64,000 nucleotides of DNA from Semisulcospira habei (Eukaryota > Mollusca > Gastropoda > Semisulcospiridae), in contig BTPG01000005.1 in assembly GCA_036245525.1 (NCBI GenBank), positions 119,992,417 through 120,056,416 of the forward strand, read 5' to 3'. Under the pieces are notes generated by a model, which had not been told where the DNA came from, did no database searches, and saw nothing but the letters and a program-made list of their open reading frames with translations. Shown one piece after another: positions 62,125 to 64,000 of this stretch; within the stretch, counting starts at the first letter, position 1; every line of letters begins with the position of its first letter. A program made the translations under genes and the position numbers.

Positions 62125-63330
62125 AAGCTGGAGGGAGTGTTGAGCCGTGGCGATGTCCCCCACCAGGGCCAGGATGTCTCGCTCGCCTGTCAGATCCCCA
62201 AGGTAAAAGCAGGCGAAGGTTGATCTGCCCGCCAGCCCACAGCCGCCACGATGTCTCTGACGGCACAGTTGCAGTCAAAGGTGACGCTCATGGCCATGGC
62301 TCGAACCTTGTGTGCGCAGATCCTTAGCCTCTTAGCTCCCTCTGGGGAGAGGTCCTGGCAGGCGGACCGGATAAACCAGCATAGCCAGGAAGATATCGTC
62401 TGGCCGATATATCCGTTCTGCCTGGGGACAACGGCAGAAAGAGGCGGGGACCGTCCCCTACGGGCTTAGATCGGCGTAGGTAAACGCACAGGGCGCACAC
62501 TGGATCCTGCTGCCTGGTCTCCTGGGGAAAGTTCAATCCTTTCAGCAGCCAAATGGTGATCACCTGGGGCATGGCCAGGAAAGACCTAGTCTTGGCGAGG
62601 AAGGAAGGGTCAGTGAGGAGTTGCACGGATCCATCCATCCTGAACTGTAGGCAGGCAGGGCGCGTGGAAGCACGTACAGTTCGCTTACTCGGGCAGCCGT
62701 GGCGAGGACCCGCAGGAAACAGGTCTTCCGAGTCACGTCCGCGAACTAGGCCAGGGGGAGTGGTTTGAATCGGTCTAAATTCATCCACGGAAGCACCCAG
62801 AATAGGTCCCAGCGTGGGAACAGCAAGCGGGTGACTGGCCGCTGGAGGCCAAAGTGGGTCATAAGGTCGGCGAGGTCTTTGCAGGCGCTGGGGTCCGGGA
62901 GGCCGAGGTGGCGATAAGTGACAGCTATCATGACCAGGTAACCCCTGAGGTGATGGGCGCTAAGGCCTTCGCGCCAAAGAGCCAGAGGAAGAACTCGGCG
63001 AGCTCAGGGGTAGTCAGATCGGTGGGGGAGAGGGATGGGATGACGCACCCGGACCGTAGGACTGGCCACTTTCCCTTGTAGACGCACCTGGTCGAAGGTC
63101 TGCAGGCTGTAGCCTGTAGCGATAGCCCCCACCGCTGCACTCGAGAAACCTCTAGTGGCGAGGGTGTGCCGCCAAAAGTCCAGGCGTGCAGGAGACACCG
63201 CTCTGAGCACGGGTGGAACCGCCACTGGCGGGTCGCCAGAGCATCGTGCATGGGGTGGGCAGTAGTAGTGGGGGGGGCCGTGGCGAGACTCAACAGGTCG
63301 GTGGTCCAAGACTGGGTCCAGGAGGGTGGG
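62125..63330 (-). pseudogene. DIRS-8 tyrosine recombinase
   Basis: AHKVRAMAMSVTFDCNCAVR keeps His and Arg, and DIVAAVGW keeps Trp, but the tyrosine segment follows in another frame (SPAFTLG-like). Further: QQDPVCALCVYLRRSKPVGD, QFRMDGSVQLLTDPSFLA, GHLGLPDPSACKDLADLMTH-like text, RLDFWRHTLATRGFSSAAVG. Frameshifts near 62460, 62780 and 63110 make it inactive. Confidence 0.7.
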
Positions 63331-63940
63331 CCACTATTAACACGACCACGTTGCATTCCCTGCACGGAGCCGGACCATGGGGGCTAGCACCATCGGAGGA
63401 TATGTGCAAGCATTGAGGCCGTCCCAAGAGCTGGGGAGCGCGTCGACTGCCCAGGCGAGGGGTCAGGGATGGGGGGAGACGAAGAGGGGGAGCTGTCGAT
63501 TCCACCTCGTGGCAAAGCGGTCGATCATGTGAGTCTCCCACTGAGCACAGATTAACCGCAGGATATCCGGGCGACGAGTCCGCTTGGTGGAGGAGCTGGC
63601 CACGCCAAGCGAGGGGTCGGCCGGGACGAACAGGAGGCCAGGGGAGTGTCGTGCATGGAGCGATGCCGCGATCTTCGCACCACCGGCAAGGACGAGCAGG
63701 TCCTGGTGTCGGAAACAAGTTTCCCATGCGGTGAGGGCAGAGAGGCGAGGGGCACTCCCGATGCGAGCCACCGGGGAAGCGCAGTCGCGGGGGAGTGATG
63801 CCAGAGGGAAAGCCAGCGGAAGCGCAGTCCGCCAAGGGCTATAGCCAGACTCTGAGGAGAACCGCATCCTCTTGAGACACCGGTCGGGTTACGGAAGCCA
63901 ACTTCCTGGTTCGCCGCTTCGGAGGGCTCCCTGCACAAGG
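63290..63940 (-). pseudogene. DIRS-8 RNase H remnant
   Basis: Pieces: TCFRHQDLLVLAGGAKIAAS (normally LVLSDDTTVVAY), RHSPGLLFVPADPSLGVASS, RPDILRLICAQWETHMIDRF and ATRWNRQLPLFVSPHP. The Asp residues of the VLSDD motif are lost. The window ends inside this region. Confidence 0.6.
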
Positions 63941-64000
63941 TCGATCAGAACTCCATGCACTGGCACCCAGATCGGCGCGCGGGAGCGAGGTCCGCCTAGC

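Larger units (their letters stand above)
61666..64000 (-). mobile_element. DIRS-8 (left part, cut by the window end)
   Basis: Left core (TACCGATGACATTACT) near 61694, left terminal repeat to 61929, ICR 61914-62002 (inner core degraded to CCCAATGACATTACT), barcode ACTAGGAA in both. YR and RNase H follow. A G-run of about 25 lies just outside the left end. The right end is beyond 64000. Confidence 0.85.

Overview
KIND OF DNA. This is animal nuclear DNA, most likely from a marine invertebrate (lophotrochozoan or basal-deuterostome type; the species cannot be told from the sequence). There are no operons and no bacterial signals. One split host gene with clean GT-AG introns and matching phases runs on the minus strand from 60161 down to 26784. 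Nearly everything else is transposable elements nested inside one another, plus short hairpin (foldback) repeats and minisatellites. LAYOUT. 1-1.9 kb: hairpin repeats, one interrupted by a 712-bp terminal-inverted-repeat (TIR) element. 1.9-8.4 kb: two decayed DIRS-type tyrosine-recombinase (YR) retrotransposons (DIRS-1, DIRS-2) with a LINE fragment between them. 8.4-10.1 kb: hairpin repeats and a tRNA-derived SINE. 10.1-22.3 kb: a four-level nest. A hairpin repeat contains LINE-A, which contains DIRS-3, which contains an internally deleted RTE; three of these insertions, including a further retrosequence, carry visible target-site duplications (TSDs). 22.4-26.5 kb: LINE-B, full length with a 14-bp TSD and one frameshift. 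26.8-27.9 kb: two host exons and a 489-bp PIF/Harbinger MITE. 28.0-48.5 kb: one intron filled by DIRS-4, which is interrupted by DIRS-5, which is interrupted by DIRS-6; an RTE fragment sits in the left end of DIRS-4 and an 887-bp TIR element sits in the leader of DIRS-5. 48.9-60.2 kb: seven more host exons, with DIRS-7 in one intron. 60.2-61.7 kb: hairpin repeat and a tandem array carrying DR1-like nuclear-receptor motifs. 61.7-64 kb: DIRS-8, cut by the window end. HOW IT WORKS TOGETHER. All eight DIRS elements lie in the same orientation, coding on the minus strand like the host gene, in the order leader, Gag-like ORF, RT/RNase H, YR, internal complementary region (ICR), terminal repeat. Each carries a short core site (TACCGATGACATGACT and variants) at both ends and in the ICR, with a private 'barcode' of a few bases next to it. 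The most unusual observation is in DIRS-7: the 209-bp terminal segment between two inverted core sites is flipped relative to every other copy, as expected if the recombinase can invert it. The host protein (at least 328 residues visible) has a GNAT-like motif, a coiled coil and a C-terminal region reminiscent of ADP-ribosyltransferase folds; I cannot name it.
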